Of a stretch of DNA of 5,654 bases, positions 4,401 to 5,654 are shown in pieces. Origin of the DNA: Gemmatimonadota bacterium (GTDB lineage Bacteria; Gemmatimonadota; Gemmatimonadetes; Gemmatimonadales; GWC2-71-9); NCBI GenBank assembly GCA_003222235.1, contig QHVD01000245.1, positions 1-5,654 of the forward strand, read 5' to 3'. A model generated the notes under the pieces. That model saw only the letters and a list, made by a program, of their open reading frames with translations. It did not search any database and had not been told where the DNA came from. Position 1 is the first letter of the stretch. Each line of letters starts with the position of its first letter. The translations under genes were made by a program, and so were the position numbers.

Positions 4401-5654
4401 GGAAGGGAGCGTTCGCCGTGGAGCCGGAGCTCGAAGCCCAGCGAGCCCACCCAGCGAGTGTCACCGGCGCCGGTCACATGGGCCGCGTTGTGGATCAGGT
4501 GAACACCGCCGTTTGCCACCAGTCCCCACCTTGGGTGCTGCCAGTTCGCGCCAAGCGCCAGGCGAAGCGTGCGCTCCACCACGCCCTGGAAGATCGTCGC
4601 CGTCGTCGGGTAGTCGGGGACCAGCGGATGTGGCAGACGCGGGTCCCCCTGGCCCTGGCGCAGCAGCGTGACTTCGGGCTGGAGCAAGAGGCCCGGCTGC
4701 GTGAGAAGTGTCAGCCTGGCGGTCGCCTGGTCGTAGTCGTCGAAGTTCCGGCCCGTGCCCAGAGAGTGATAGAGCGGGACCTGGAGGTTGTCCTCGTTGC
4801 GGTAAGTCAGGTTCGCGACTTGCGTGTAGAATGCGGCGAGCGTCGCCGTTTCCGTGAGACGGCCCTTCACGCCGACCGTGAATGCATAGCTGGTCGGCTT
4901 GAGGTCGGCAGCTACCTTGCGGGAGACCTGAATGTCGTCGAGCATGAATTGGCCGAAGACGGTGAGACCGGCCTGGCGCTCGAAGTCTGCGCCAACGAAG
5001 TGGTTCGCGTTCGTCCCCGTGCTCGACGATCGGAGCAGTCCGAGGGTCGCCGCGTTCAGGTACCAGAGCTCGAGTTGTCGCCCGACGCCGGACAGCACCG
5101 AGCCTTCCCAGAGCGCCACCGTCCAGCGTCCCTCGGGCCGGATCCACAGCCGGTGCTGCACCATGTAGCGGTTCACAGGCGCACCGGTGGAATCGGTGCG
5201 CGTGTCGAGCTGAGTGACGTACACCTGCAGTTTGATCCGCTGCGTCCCGACCGTCAGCGCGAGGTGGTCGAGGCTGTACGGATTGTCGGAGAGCAGGACG
5301 CCCTGGATCCCGCTCGGTCCCCAGTTCCGGTCGAGGATCCCGAAGAACAGCTCTCCGAAACGCCACTGCCCGCTGACGTAGCCTTCGGCAAACCGAGTGG
5401 CGTTGTCGCTCGTGCCAAACCAGTCAGGGTCGAGCTGCAGCCGGGTATCGATGGTAGGATGGCTCACGCCGACGAACGGCCCGAACGCGAACAGCACCTG
5501 TCCCCCGATGTTTGCGAAGGCATGATTGCCAGGCTGCCTTGGCGGCACGCCTCTTCCCAGTTCCAACGGGTCGCGCACCGTGTAAGTCGCCGCCGCCAAA
5601 CCGCCGTTCAGATCGACGCGGTAGCGCGGCCCGTGAACCTCGGGTTTGAACTCG
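4397..5654 (-). CDS. Wzi-like outer-membrane beta-barrel protein, 5' end outside window
   Basis: The C-terminal 418 residues of a Wzi-like barrel protein are visible; the frame stays open to the right edge. A TTG at 5599-5597 is not the start, because the in-frame residues before it (EFKPEVHGPRYRVDLNGG) align with residues 86-103 of the next gene's product (EFALEREGPRYQ...). By that alignment about 85 residues, expected to include a signal peptide and SLH-like segment, lie outside. Conserved patches shared with the paralogue are QWRFGELFFGILDRNWGPSG, LLSDNPYSLDHLAL, LWEGSVLSGVGRQLELWYLN, MLDDIQVSRK, NLTYRNEDNLQVPLYHSLGT and RQGQGDPRLPHP. The stretch from NLTYRNEDN through DYDQAT matches at 28 of 31 positions. 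The C-terminal tail (ELRLHGERSLP) differs from the paralogue's. It probably sits in the outer membrane and handles surface polysaccharide, leading an operon with the second paralogue and the heptose kinase. Any promoter is upstream, beyond the window. Confidence 0.75.
   Translation of the reverse strand, partial: EFKPEVHGPRYRVDLNGGLAAATYTVRDPLELGRGVPPRQPGNHAFANIGGQVLFAFGPFVGVSHPTIDTRLQLDPDWFGTSDNATRFAEGYVSGQWRFGELFFGILDRNWGPSGIQGVLLSDNPYSLDHLALTVGTQRIKLQVYVTQLDTRTDSTGAPVNRYMVQHRLWIRPEGRWTVALWEGSVLSGVGRQLELWYLNAATLGLLRSSSTGTNANHFVGADFERQAGLTVFGQFMLDDIQVSRKVAADLKPTSYAFTVGVKGRLTETATLAAFYTQVANLTYRNEDNLQVPLYHSLGTGRNFDDYDQATARLTLLTQPGLLLQPEVTLLRQGQGDPRLPHPLVPDYPTTATIFQGVVERTLRLALGANWQHPRWGLVANGGVHLIHNAAHVTGAGDTRWVGSLGFELRLHGERSLP

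Noticed and set aside
5597..5599. TTG as start of the rightmost barrel gene
   Set aside because: The frame stays open to the window edge and the upstream residues align with the paralogue, so the gene begins outside.

Overview
This 5.65 kb window is GC-rich and comes from a Gram-negative (diderm) bacterium. The evidence is a heptose-phosphate kinase for LPS-type precursors and two exported outer-membrane beta-barrel proteins of the capsule-assembly Wzi type. The high GC, the gene content and the intergenic palindromic repeats suggest a soil or environmental lineage of Gemmatimonadota or Acidobacteriota type. That placement is an inference from gene style; there is no taxonomic marker here beyond two tRNAs.

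Right half (1837-5654, minus strand, read right to left): an operon of three tightly packed genes. First is a Wzi-like barrel protein whose 5' end lies outside the window. Next is a second, complete Wzi-like paralogue with a signal peptide and an SLH-like segment ahead of the barrel. Last is a stand-alone D-glycero-beta-D-manno-heptose-7-phosphate kinase. Both junctions are 4-bp stop/start overlaps (ATGA, then GTGA), so translation is probably coupled. Together the genes point to building and displaying surface polysaccharide: the kinase makes a sugar precursor, and the Wzi-like proteins probably hold or assemble glycan at the outer membrane.

Middle (1199-1836): a gene-poor stretch holding two plus-strand tRNA genes, tRNA-Ile2(CAU) and tRNA-Val(CAC), together with palindromic repeats. 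A 181-bp inverted array of 7-nt units (AATGCGG / CCGCATT) lies between the glycosyltransferase start and tRNA-Ile. A different hairpin element built on GACGCCACG lies between the two tRNAs. Beyond tRNA-Val is a short spacer with nested and crossing inverted repeats.

Left part (1-1190): a complete minus-strand GT4-family glycosyltransferase, probably also for surface glycans. A second copy of the GACGCCACG hairpin element starts 5 bp beyond its stop codon and runs to the window edge. The tRNA pair separates this gene from the Wzi/kinase operon, so it probably has its own transcription start, but no clear promoter or ribosome binding site is visible in front of it. I see no transposase, integrase, CRISPR array or phage gene. 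The most unusual content is the two families of REPIN-like palindromes and the tandem SLH/Wzi-like proteins.
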